DNA from: Acidobacteriota bacterium
Lineage (GTDB): Bacteria > Acidobacteriota > UBA890
NCBI GenBank assembly: GCA_030609765.1
Contig: JAUWTE010000099.1
Coordinates: 1-8,872, forward strand
Reading direction: 5' to 3'
Length of the DNA stretch: 8,872 nucleotides
Positions 1 to 5,188 of the stretch are shown here, piece by piece. Made by a program: the position numbers and the translations under genes. The notes below the pieces were generated by a model. The model saw only the letters and a list, made by a program, of their open reading frames with translations. It did not search any database and was not told where the DNA came from. The first letter of the stretch is position 1. The number at the start of each line of letters is the position of its first letter.

Positions 1-1
1 C

Positions 2-64
2 ATCTCGCGACAACTCATGGCCATGCGCCGTTCGCTCGACTTTTCTCACGGGGAGAATCTCTGA
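2..64 (+). CDS. C-terminal end of an upstream gene, probably heme exporter CcmC (partial)
   Basis: An open frame enters from the left edge and ends at a TGA at 62-64. It gives only about 20 residues, ending MRRSLDFSHGENL. The TGA overlaps the next gene's ATG (TGATG), a translational-coupling arrangement. The next gene is a CcmD-family peptide, and ccmD normally follows ccmC, a membrane protein that handles heme for cytochrome c maturation. The CcmC assignment therefore rests on gene order and a charged, cytoplasmic-looking tail; too little is visible to recognise the family directly. The start lies outside the window. Confidence 0.5.
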   Translation: MSRQLMAMRRSLDFSHGENL

Positions 65-213
65 TGGATAACTTCTGGTATTTGTTCAGCGGCCTGGTTC
101 TCGCCTGGGGAGCCGTCTTCTTCTACCTCTGGTCTTTGGCGCGACGGACCCGTGACCTGAAGCTTCAGATCGACACCGTCCAGGCACACCTCGATCGTAA
201 CGAAGAAGGCTAG
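64..213 (+). CDS. ccmD: CcmD-family cytochrome c maturation small membrane protein
   Basis: This 49-residue protein starts at ATG 64 with a good Shine-Dalgarno (GGGGAG, 50-55) seven to eight bases upstream, and it overlaps the preceding stop by one base. Residues about 4-25 form one hydrophobic, aromatic-rich membrane segment (FWYLFSGLVLAWGAVFFYLW). A basic LARRTRDLKLQ stretch and a short helical, charged tail follow. Length, single TM, position and the LARR-type border match CcmD-family proteins, which in other bacteria are small membrane partners of the CcmABC heme-handling machinery in c-type cytochrome assembly. The basic residues after the TM suggest that the C-terminus is cytoplasmic. 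CcmD proteins are weakly conserved in sequence, so the call depends on shape and context. Confidence 0.72.
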   Translation: MDNFWYLFSGLVLAWGAVFFYLWSLARRTRDLKLQIDTVQAHLDRNEEG

Positions 214-240
214 AGCCAGGACTTCTCAACGGGTGGCGTA

Positions 241-256
241 GCGGACGTGAGTCCGC
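241..256. terminator. GNRA-loop hairpin between convergent genes (possible bidirectional terminator)
   Basis: GCGGAC-GTGA-GTCCGC is a perfect 6-bp GC-rich stem closing a GTGA tetraloop, a GNRA-type loop. It lies 27 bases after the ccmD stop and directly after the deoB stop, so both convergent transcripts would run through it. Neither strand has a run of T after the stem, so it is not a classic intrinsic terminator. It could instead be an RNA 3' end stabiliser or chance. Confidence 0.35.
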
Positions 257-258
257 GA

Positions 259-1452
259 TCAATCTGTGATTTCGTCGAGGAAGGCCACCCCGGGGCCAGA
301 GCTCTCGACGGCGAAGTTCTCCAGGATTGTGACCGCCAGATCGGCGAAGCTCGCGCGCGTGCCCAGCGCGCCCGGTCGAACGCCCTCCCCTGCCACCAGC
401 AGCGGCACGCATTCGCGCGTGTGATCGGTGCCCGGGAACGTCGGATCGCATCCATGGTCAGCCGTGATCATGAGGCAATCGCGGGAACCGAGCGCAGCGA
501 GCAGCCCGGGCAGACTTCGATCGAACTCCTCGAGAGCCGCAGCGTATCCGTGTGGGTCGTTGCGATGACCATAGAGACTGTCGAACTCGACAAGGTTGGT
601 CAGAATCAACTCTCCCCAGCCCTCGCGTATCGCGCTGCAGGTGGTCTCGACCCCCTCGGCATTGCCGGCGGTCCTCTGCCACCCGGTCAGACCCTGGCCG
701 GCGAAAATGTCGTGAATCTTGCCAATCCCGTACGTTGAAAGGCCTGCCGTGACCATCTTGTCGAGAGCCGTGGGTTCGGGTGGTGACATGGCATAGTCGT
801 GGCGCCGTGACGTTCGTTGGAAGCTCCCCGGACCCGCACCGATGAACGGGCGCGCGATCACCCTGCCAACGCCATGCTCCCCGGCCAACATCGAGCGCGC
901 CGTTTCGCAGATCTCATATAGCTCCCGAACCGGAATGACATCCTCGTGCGCGGCAACCTGAAAAACGCTGTCGCCCGAGGTGTACACGATGGGCGCCCCC
1001 GTGGTCATGTGCTCTGGGCCGAGCTCCTCGATGATTTCAGTGCCCGACGCCGCTCGGTTTCCGAGGGTTGGTCTCCCGATCGCTGTCTCGAATTCATGGA
1101 TGAGGTCTTCGGGGAATCCATTCGGGTAGGTGGGGAAATCGCTGTTGGAAATGAGCCCCATCAGCTCCCAATGCCCCGTCATTGTGTCTTTTGCGGCGGA
1201 CCGTTCCACCATGCGGCCGTAGGCACCTCGGGGAGCGGAATCCGCGCCCAGCGCGGGAACCCCTTCGATACGACCGAGACCAAGCCCCGCCAGGTTCGGA
1301 AGATGCGGATCGGCCGCCTCGATGACATGCGCCAGCGTGTTGCTTCCGGTATCGCCGAAGGCTTCCGCGTCGGGCGCTTCGCCACAACCAACGCTATCCA
1401 GAACGACGACCGCGATGCGGTCGAAGGACCGCCCACGTCGCGCCAGGGACAT
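259..1452 (-). CDS. deoB: Phosphopentomutase DeoB
   Basis: This 397-residue protein matches the usual length of phosphopentomutase, a cytoplasmic Mn-dependent enzyme of the alkaline-phosphatase superfamily. It interconverts ribose/deoxyribose 1-phosphate and 5-phosphate in nucleoside salvage. All signature segments are visible: metal-binding VVVLDSVGCGEAPD (residues 16-28, Asp19), the DTMTGHWELMG segment (89-99) carrying the phosphorylated threonine region, EFDSLYGHRND (289-299), ADHGCDP (331-337) and TDHTRE (342-347) for the second metal site. The cap domain lies between about 100 and 280. The ATG overlaps the TGA of the TPR gene upstream (TGATG on the minus strand) and has no clear Shine-Dalgarno of its own, so translation is probably coupled. 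It is the last gene of the minus-strand unit. No nucleoside phosphorylase or deoC is next to it. Nothing suggests damage. Confidence 0.96.
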   Translation of the reverse strand: MSLARRGRSFDRIAVVVLDSVGCGEAPDAEAFGDTGSNTLAHVIEAADPHLPNLAGLGLGRIEGVPALGADSAPRGAYGRMVERSAAKDTMTGHWELMGLISNSDFPTYPNGFPEDLIHEFETAIGRPTLGNRAASGTEIIEELGPEHMTTGAPIVYTSGDSVFQVAAHEDVIPVRELYEICETARSMLAGEHGVGRVIARPFIGAGPGSFQRTSRRHDYAMSPPEPTALDKMVTAGLSTYGIGKIHDIFAGQGLTGWQRTAGNAEGVETTCSAIREGWGELILTNLVEFDSLYGHRNDPHGYAAALEEFDRSLPGLLAALGSRDCLMITADHGCDPTFPGTDHTRECVPLLVAGEGVRPGALGTRASFADLAVTILENFAVESSGPGVAFLDEITD

Positions 1453-2396
1453 CAGGAACGTTCGACGTTGGGGTCGATGCCGAGCTCGGCGGCGAGCTCT
1501 TCGACGCGGGCGCGCGCGTCGGCGGCCGAAAAGGAATCCGGATGCTCCTCGACGACACGCTGGTAGGAGAGCATGGCGCCACGCTGGTCCCCGGCGGCTT
1601 CCTGGGCCCTCGCCCTTGCCATGAGAGCCTCATCGGTGGGGAAGGCATCTGAGTTCCGCGCCAGCAAAAGATCAAAGCTGGCGATCGCCTCATCCGGCTT
1701 GCCCTCCGCGACTTGCAGCTGTCCGAGTCGATACAGGGATACCGTGGCAATGATTTCCTGGGATGCACCGGCAGCCCGCTGCAGCGCCTCGGTAGCCGCC
1801 TCTTCATTCCCCAGCGAGCTCTCGCAGATTCCGAGATAGAAGGCCGCCACCCGTCCCGAGGGCGTGTTCCCATAGCGTCGAACGATGGGAGCAAATTCCT
1901 CACGCGCTGCCTCGTACCTGGCTATCTCGGTGGTGAAATTGCCGTATCCCACCGCTGCAGGCTCGACAGTCGGCGCGGCGCTAGTGGCCGTATCCGGTGT
2001 TGCCTCCGGCGTGTCGGGCGAAGCGGCACCCGCTGGGTCGGATTCTTCTCCTGAGCCCTCTGTTGCCCCTGCTGTCGGTTCCTCTGCGGCGGCTTCCCCC
2101 GTTACCTCACCCGCATCATCCGTGGCAGCAGGCTGGGTGTCGAGAGCTGGAGCCGTCTCTTCGGCGAGCGGGGCTCGGTAGACCTCCATCGCCACTGCCA
2201 GGAGGGCAGCCGCGCTGGACTCCTGGCGCTGCTGGTAGACCTGCACCATGGCAACGATCGAGATCAACACGACGACTGCGAGCAAACCCCAGCCAATGCG
2301 CCGGCGCCGCTCCATCAACCAACGGGTGATCTCACTCGTTCTGGTGACGAATTCGTCGTGCTTGAGGTTTTTTCTGCTGAATCTCTGTGATGACAT
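1452..2396 (-). CDS. Membrane-anchored tetratricopeptide-repeat (TPR) protein, YfgM-like layout
   Basis: From the ATG at 2396 the protein has 314 residues. A basic cytoplasmic N-terminus (SSQRFSRKNLKHDEFV) is followed by a WLMERRRR patch, then one membrane segment at about 35-54 (GWGLLAVVVLISIVAMVQVY). Residues about 75-149 are an acidic Ala/Glu/Thr/Pro linker without predicted fold. Residues about 150-310 carry TPR-like helices with typical spacing (AAFYLGICESSLGNEEAATEAL; LYRLGQLQVAEGKPDEAIASF; ALMARARAQEAAGDQRGAM; ...YQRVVEEHPDS). TPRs bind protein partners. The topology resembles YfgM, an inner-membrane periplasmic chaperone-like protein, but I cannot prove the function. An ATG at 2414 would add six residues; neither start has a strong Shine-Dalgarno, and the MSSQRF start looks more natural. 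The gene lies 57 bases after the moaE stop and overlaps deoB by one base. Confidence 0.85.
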   Translation of the reverse strand: MSSQRFSRKNLKHDEFVTRTSEITRWLMERRRRIGWGLLAVVVLISIVAMVQVYQQRQESSAAALLAVAMEVYRAPLAEETAPALDTQPAATDDAGEVTGEAAAEEPTAGATEGSGEESDPAGAASPDTPEATPDTATSAAPTVEPAAVGYGNFTTEIARYEAAREEFAPIVRRYGNTPSGRVAAFYLGICESSLGNEEAATEALQRAAGASQEIIATVSLYRLGQLQVAEGKPDEAIASFDLLLARNSDAFPTDEALMARARAQEAAGDQRGAMLSYQRVVEEHPDSFSAADARARVEELAAELGIDPNVERS

Positions 2397-2453
2397 GGCC
2401 GCCGATTCTACCATGATGAGAGACTCGTGACGCCTCGTCAGCGATGAGCCTTC

Positions 2454-2906
2454 TCAGGATTTTTCACGACGTGTATCGGTGCCCGGTGTGGGCCCACTCA
2501 CCCACTCGGATCCATCCGGGCCGACCTCCTTCTTCCAGATCGGTGCCGCGCGCTTGAGCTCGTCGATGATGAAGCGACAACCCTCGAAGGCAGCGACGCG
2601 ATGCTCCGCGGAGACGGCTATCGCGACCGACACCTCACCGACCTCGAGTCGACCGGTGCGATGATGAACCGCCACCTCCAATAACGGCCATCTCTCCTTC
2701 GCGGCGGCGGCGATCTCCCGCAGCACCTTGACGACCATCGTGTCGTAGGCCTCGTACTCGAGATACTCGGTCGCTTGCTCACCGGTGTGATCGCGCACCG
2801 TGCCTTCGAACGTCACGATGGCCCCTGCCGCGTCCCGGATGACCAGCGCCTTGAGCGCCTGGGCCGAAATCGGCTCCTCGCGCACCGAGATCAGATTCTC
2901 ACTCAT
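2454..2906 (-). CDS. moaE: Molybdopterin synthase catalytic subunit MoaE
   Basis: This 150-residue protein has the normal length and motifs of MoaE, the large subunit of molybdopterin synthase. With thiocarboxylated MoaD it converts cyclic pyranopterin monophosphate (precursor Z) into molybdopterin in the cytoplasm. Visible motifs are FEGTVRDH (33-40), LEYEAYDTM (49-57), VHHRTGRLEVGE (80-91), EHRVAAFEGCRFIIDELKRAAPIWKKE (101-127). Lys118 and Lys125 have the same 7-residue spacing as the two conserved active-site lysines of E. coli MoaE (119 and 126). The start is fixed by TAAGGAG just upstream (minus strand, 2913-2919), whose TAA is the stop codon of moaD. The intergenic gap is only 10 bases, so the two subunits should be made together. 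Confidence 0.96.
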   Translation of the reverse strand: MSENLISVREEPISAQALKALVIRDAAGAIVTFEGTVRDHTGEQATEYLEYEAYDTMVVKVLREIAAAAKERWPLLEVAVHHRTGRLEVGEVSVAIAVSAEHRVAAFEGCRFIIDELKRAAPIWKKEVGPDGSEWVSGPTPGTDTRREKS

Positions 2907-2916
2907 TCAGAGCTCC

Positions 2917-3162
2917 TTACCCGCCGCTCACCGGGGGGATGAACGCCACCGTGTCGCCATCGGCTGTTTGATCGGTCCACGTCGCGTATTCCTCGTTGAT
3001 CGCCACGACCAAGCTTTGGCGCGACCCACTCAGCTCGGGAAAACGCTCGGCGAGATCAGCGAAGCAATCGGCGACCGTCGCGCCCTCGGCAAGCTCGATG
3101 TGCATCTGAGTCTGCCCGCAAACTTCGCGCAAGCCGGCAAACAGCAGCACCTCGACCATCAT
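2917..3162 (-). CDS. moaD: Molybdopterin synthase sulfur-carrier subunit MoaD
   Basis: This 81-residue beta-grasp (ubiquitin-like) protein begins VEVLLFAGLREVCG and ends VAFIPPVSGG. The C-terminal Gly-Gly is the feature that is adenylated and turned into a thiocarboxylate to carry sulfur into molybdopterin, and the FIPPVSGG tail is the MoaD signature. ATGs occur at 3162 and 3159; either start is possible, and no strong Shine-Dalgarno is seen. The gene begins 5 bases after the SDR stop, so coupled translation is likely, and it is followed at once by moaE. No moaA, moaC, moeA or moeB is present in this window, so the adenylating partner must be encoded elsewhere. Confidence 0.94.
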   Translation of the reverse strand: MMVEVLLFAGLREVCGQTQMHIELAEGATVADCFADLAERFPELSGSRQSLVVAINEEYATWTDQTADGDTVAFIPPVSGG

Positions 3163-3167
3163 GACGG

Positions 3168-3995
3168 CTACCGGGTTCCCCGCCGCAGAGTCAGCCCTCC
3201 GTCGACCAGGAGCACCTGCCCGGTGACGTAATTGTCGGGCGCCATGAAGAAGGCGACGGCCCGCGCCACATCTTCCGGATAGCCGAACCGAGGGATCACG
3301 CCATCATCCACAAAACGGTCATACTTGCCGCTCTGGATGGAGGACAGGGCCATGCCCGTTTCGGTCACTCCGGGCGCCACAACGTTGACGCGCACGCCCG
3401 AGGAGCCGCCGTACTCCTGTGCCAAGATGCGTGCCCCGTGAATGAGGGCGGCCTTGGGGCCGGAATAGGCCAGGCTGCCGGGAAAGGGCTCCACCCCCTG
3501 CATTGACGAGAGCATGACCACAGAACCGGGGATTTGCCGTCCTGACAACTCCTGTACACAATCTCGGGCCAAGAGAATCGGCCCGGTGTAGTTCACCGCA
3601 ACCGATTCCTGGGCACGCTGCATGTCGAGGGATTCGGCGGGTATGCGGGCGGGGTCGCCAACACAAATGACGGCGCCATAGAAGTTGTCCCCCGCCACCT
3701 CGGACATCAGCGTTCGTCTACCCTCGTCGGTCGTGATGTTGCCGCTAACGATCTCGACACGCCGGCGGTAGCGGGCCTCCAGTGCCTCCTTGACCGTCAG
3801 CGCTCGCTGCTCGTCAGAGCCGTAGCCCAGAACTACGTCGGCGCCAGCGTCGATCATGCGGGCGGCAGCGGCGGAGCCCAGCCCTCCGGTTCCTCCCGCC
3901 ACCAGGACCAGGTGACCGGCCATGCTGTCGTCGAACTCATATTCGAAGGTCGCCTGGCGGGCCTGCCGGTCATCATCCAGGTACTTGCTCGACAT
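3168..3995 (-). CDS. Short-chain dehydrogenase/reductase (SDR), FabG-like
   Basis: From the ATG at 3995 the protein has 275 residues. A polar 25-residue N-terminal tail precedes a classical SDR Rossmann domain. The nucleotide motif is VAGGTGGLG (32-40), and the catalytic set is Asn135, Ser164 (MLSSMQG), Tyr177 and Lys181 (YSGPK), with the correct 13-residue Ser-Tyr spacing. RVNVVAPGVTET (202-213) and VTGQVLLVDGG (257-267) are also typical. The family does NAD(P)H-dependent oxidoreduction of alcohols and ketones; the substrate cannot be read here. The usual NNAG motif is replaced by ICVGD (110-114). The start is chosen because AGGAG lies 7 bases upstream; the frame runs open to 4109 but the extra residues look non-coding. 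A later Met (position 3923) lacks a ribosome site. It is the first gene of the unit with moaD and moaE. Confidence 0.9.
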   Translation of the reverse strand: MSSKYLDDDRQARQATFEYEFDDSMAGHLVLVAGGTGGLGSAAAARMIDAGADVVLGYGSDEQRALTVKEALEARYRRRVEIVSGNITTDEGRRTLMSEVAGDNFYGAVICVGDPARIPAESLDMQRAQESVAVNYTGPILLARDCVQELSGRQIPGSVVMLSSMQGVEPFPGSLAYSGPKAALIHGARILAQEYGGSSGVRVNVVAPGVTETGMALSSIQSGKYDRFVDDGVIPRFGYPEDVARAVAFFMAPDNYVTGQVLLVDGGLTLRRGTR

Positions 3996-4002
3996 CGTGA
4001 CT

Positions 4003-4007
4003 CTCCT
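4003..4007 (-). promoter_or_regulatory. Shine-Dalgarno that fixes the SDR start
   Basis: On the minus strand AGGAG (in AGGAGAGTCACG-ATG) stands 7 bases before the ATG at 3995. It decides between this start and the upstream in-frame ATG at 4109, which would add 38 residues of atypical sequence and run through the divergent control region. Confidence 0.75.
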
Positions 4008-4068
4008 GAGGCGGGGTGGCTCCACTCCGAGGGGGAGCAGCAGCTTCGACCCTGCCACTATAATGCAC

Positions 4069-4150
4069 ATCGAAACGATCGCCATTCCTCGGGACCATGC
4101 CAAAGACACGCCAACTCGAAACGAACGATCGAAACGGCAACTCGAAGAAA
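4069..4150. repeat. TCGAA-cored direct repeats, three phased at 13 bp (operator-like)
   Basis: TCGAAACGA occurs at 4070-4078 and 4116-4124, and TCGAAACGG at 4129-4137. TCGAA recurs at 4142-4146, and CAACTCGAA is repeated at 4112-4120 and 4138-4146. The TCGAA cores at 4116, 4129 and 4142 are spaced exactly 13 bp apart. The first copy lies in a perfect inverted repeat, ATCG-AAA-CGAT (4069-4079). Repeats like these in a divergent promoter region, just downstream of a TATAAT, look like binding sites for a regulator. No regulator gene is nearby, and chance cannot be excluded for 5-9 base words. Confidence 0.5.
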
Positions 4151-4199
4151 AACCCGAACTCTTATTCTGGCATGCCGCGAGGGCGCAGGAGAAGGGAGT

Positions 4200-4204
4200 A
4201 GGAG
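4200..4204 (+). promoter_or_regulatory. Shine-Dalgarno selecting a TTG start
   Basis: AGGAG at 4200-4204, with a further GGGAG at 4194-4198, lies 4 bases before TTG 4209. It is the only strong ribosome site near the beginning of the two-TM protein, and it favours this TTG over upstream in-frame ATGs inside the control region. Confidence 0.6.
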
Positions 4205-4208
4205 TCCA

Positions 4209-4658
4209 TTGACGACTCTCCGTGAATACCGCTGGCTCTGGATCGGCTTGGTGGCCGCCGTTGCCGTGCCGACGCTCGGCGTGGGTATGCGCCTGGCCAG
4301 CGTCATGGAAGGCCTGATTCCCCTACCCTGGGGACGAATCGGCGTCGGCTTGTTGATCTTCGCGGCGCTGGCCGCCCTGCATTTCAGGTCGCACTGGGTC
4401 GGATGCTTGCATGCGCTCGAAGCCGAGAAGCAGCGGGTCAATGCGGCGGCGCAACTCCTCCATGATGTTCGGATGGATGGTAATAACGGCGTGCGGATCA
4501 TCAAAGAGAATCTCGATCTCGTGGCAGGTGGAAGCCAAAGACCCCAAGAGGCTGAATTGTATTTACAGGGTGCGCAGGCACATGCGGCAAAGCTCGAGCA
4601 GGTCTTTAAACGACTCGAGGGCATCCGCCTACGCCTCGACACACAGCCAGATGACTGA
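4209..4658 (+). CDS. Two-TM membrane protein with a histidine-kinase DHp-like tail and no ATPase domain
   Basis: From TTG 4209 the product has 149 residues. Two membrane helices are clear, at about 9-30 (WLWIGLVAAVAVPTLGVGM) and 43-59 (RIGVGLLIFAALAALHF), joined by a short periplasmic loop. A helical cytoplasmic tail follows. Residues 83-107 (LLHDVRMDGNNGVRIIKENLDLVAG) recall the H-box of sensor kinases (H-D/E-h-R, then a helix ending in NLDLV), with His85 as the candidate phosphoacceptor. Residues 115-143 form a second amphipathic helix like the second DHp helix. There is no HATPase domain (no N, G1 or G2 box) before the stop, so it cannot be a kinase alone. The Pro usually found after the H-box Arg is missing. 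It could be a kinase remnant, a phosphotransfer or dimerisation adaptor, or an unrelated coiled coil. It is the first gene of the plus-strand unit, 42 bases before mutT. Confidence 0.7.
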   Translation: MTTLREYRWLWIGLVAAVAVPTLGVGMRLASVMEGLIPLPWGRIGVGLLIFAALAALHFRSHWVGCLHALEAEKQRVNAAAQLLHDVRMDGNNGVRIIKENLDLVAGGSQRPQEAELYLQGAQAHAAKLEQVFKRLEGIRLRLDTQPDD

Positions 4659-4700
4659 GACCCTTTCGCCACCCCAGGTGTTACACAGGCCCATTGGACG

Positions 4701-5177
4701 ATGAGCGATCCTTACATCGACAAAAAATTCATTCCTGTTGTAGCGGCCGTCATCACCGATGAGCACCGCCTGCTCTTGTGCCAGCGACAGGACGGTCCCC
4801 ACCTGCCTCTGCTGTGGGAGTTTCCCGGCGGCAAGGTGGATCCCGGGGAGGGTCCCACTGGAGCCCTTGCGCGGGAGCTTCAAGAAGAGCTCGGTGTACG
4901 CTCACGAATCGGTCCGAAAATCCACGAGGTGCGGCACACCTATCCACAAAAGAAGGTCTGGATCCGCTTCTACGCCGTCTCGAGTGAAGGAATTCCACAC
5001 CCCCATGTTCACCGCGAGGTGCGCTGGGTTGCCGTCCCTGATCTGGGGTCGTACGAGGTGCCTCCGCCGAACGCGGAGGTCGTGCGGCAGATCCTCTCCG
5101 CGGGCATCGAGAGTATCCCGAATGTGGGACCCCCGGAGGCAGAGAGGGACGCCGATGGAGCACCTGCCCCAGCCTGA
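4701..5177 (+). CDS. mutT: MutT-type Nudix hydrolase (probable 8-oxo-dGTP diphosphatase)
   Basis: This 158-residue protein has a complete Nudix box from Gly44 to Val66: G-x5-E50-x7-R58-E59-L60-x-E62-E63-x-G65-V66. It binds the metal that hydrolyses nucleoside triphosphates to monophosphate and pyrophosphate. WEFPGGKVDPGE (39-50) and VAAVI (14-18) are typical of the MutT branch, which removes 8-oxo-dGTP from the nucleotide pool and prevents A:T to C:G mutations. Asn124 in PPPNAEVV corresponds to the PAN region of E. coli MutT that contacts the oxidised guanine, supporting that specificity. The protein is slightly longer than MutT (about 130) because of a Pro/Ala-rich C-terminal tail (139-158). 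The upstream ribosome site is weak (TTGGACG). It lies 42 bases after the DHp-like gene and 11 bases before the ligase fusion. Confidence 0.88.
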   Translation: MSDPYIDKKFIPVVAAVITDEHRLLLCQRQDGPHLPLLWEFPGGKVDPGEGPTGALARELQEELGVRSRIGPKIHEVRHTYPQKKVWIRFYAVSSEGIPHPHVHREVRWVAVPDLGSYEVPPPNAEVVRQILSAGIESIPNVGPPEAERDADGAPAPA

Positions 5178-5188
5178 CAGTTCCGACT

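Larger units (their letters stand above)
3996..4208. promoter_or_regulatory. Divergent control region between the SDR/moa unit and the DHp-like/mutT unit
   Basis: These 213 bases separate two units transcribed away from each other and look clearly less GC-rich than the genes. They should hold both promoters. A perfect TATAAT hexamer lies at 4059-4064 on the plus strand, but no convincing TTGACA lies 16-18 bases before it; on the minus strand the overlapping TATAGT also lacks a -35. Downstream of the hexamer is a cluster of TCGAA-cored repeats, listed separately. If TATAAT is used, the plus-strand leader would be about 135-140 bases long. The promoter assignment is tentative; the repeat cluster is directly visible. 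Confidence 0.5.

Noticed and set aside
247..738. 163-codon plus-strand open frame
   Set aside because: It is antisense to deoB, where every conserved phosphopentomutase motif is present.
4059..4064. TATAAT as a confident sigma-70 promoter
   Set aside because: The hexamer is perfect, but no acceptable -35 lies 16-18 bases upstream on either strand, so it is kept only as a tentative element.
3996..4109. 5' extension of the SDR to an ATG at 4109 (38 extra residues)
   Set aside because: A clear AGGAG stands before ATG 3995, the extra residues do not look like part of an SDR, and the extension would cover the divergent control region.
3912..4208. Extension of the two-TM protein upstream to ATG 3912
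   Set aside because: It would overlap the SDR coding region on the other strand and read through the promoter region; TTG 4209 has a good ribosome site and begins just before the first TM helix.
4058..4672. 204-codon open frame on the minus strand
   Set aside because: It is antisense to the two-TM gene, Arg/Ser-rich, with no domain; this is typical of reverse frames in GC-rich DNA.
4940..4948. CTATCCACA, a near DnaA box
   Set aside because: It is a single one-mismatch site within the mutT coding sequence; chance is the simplest explanation.
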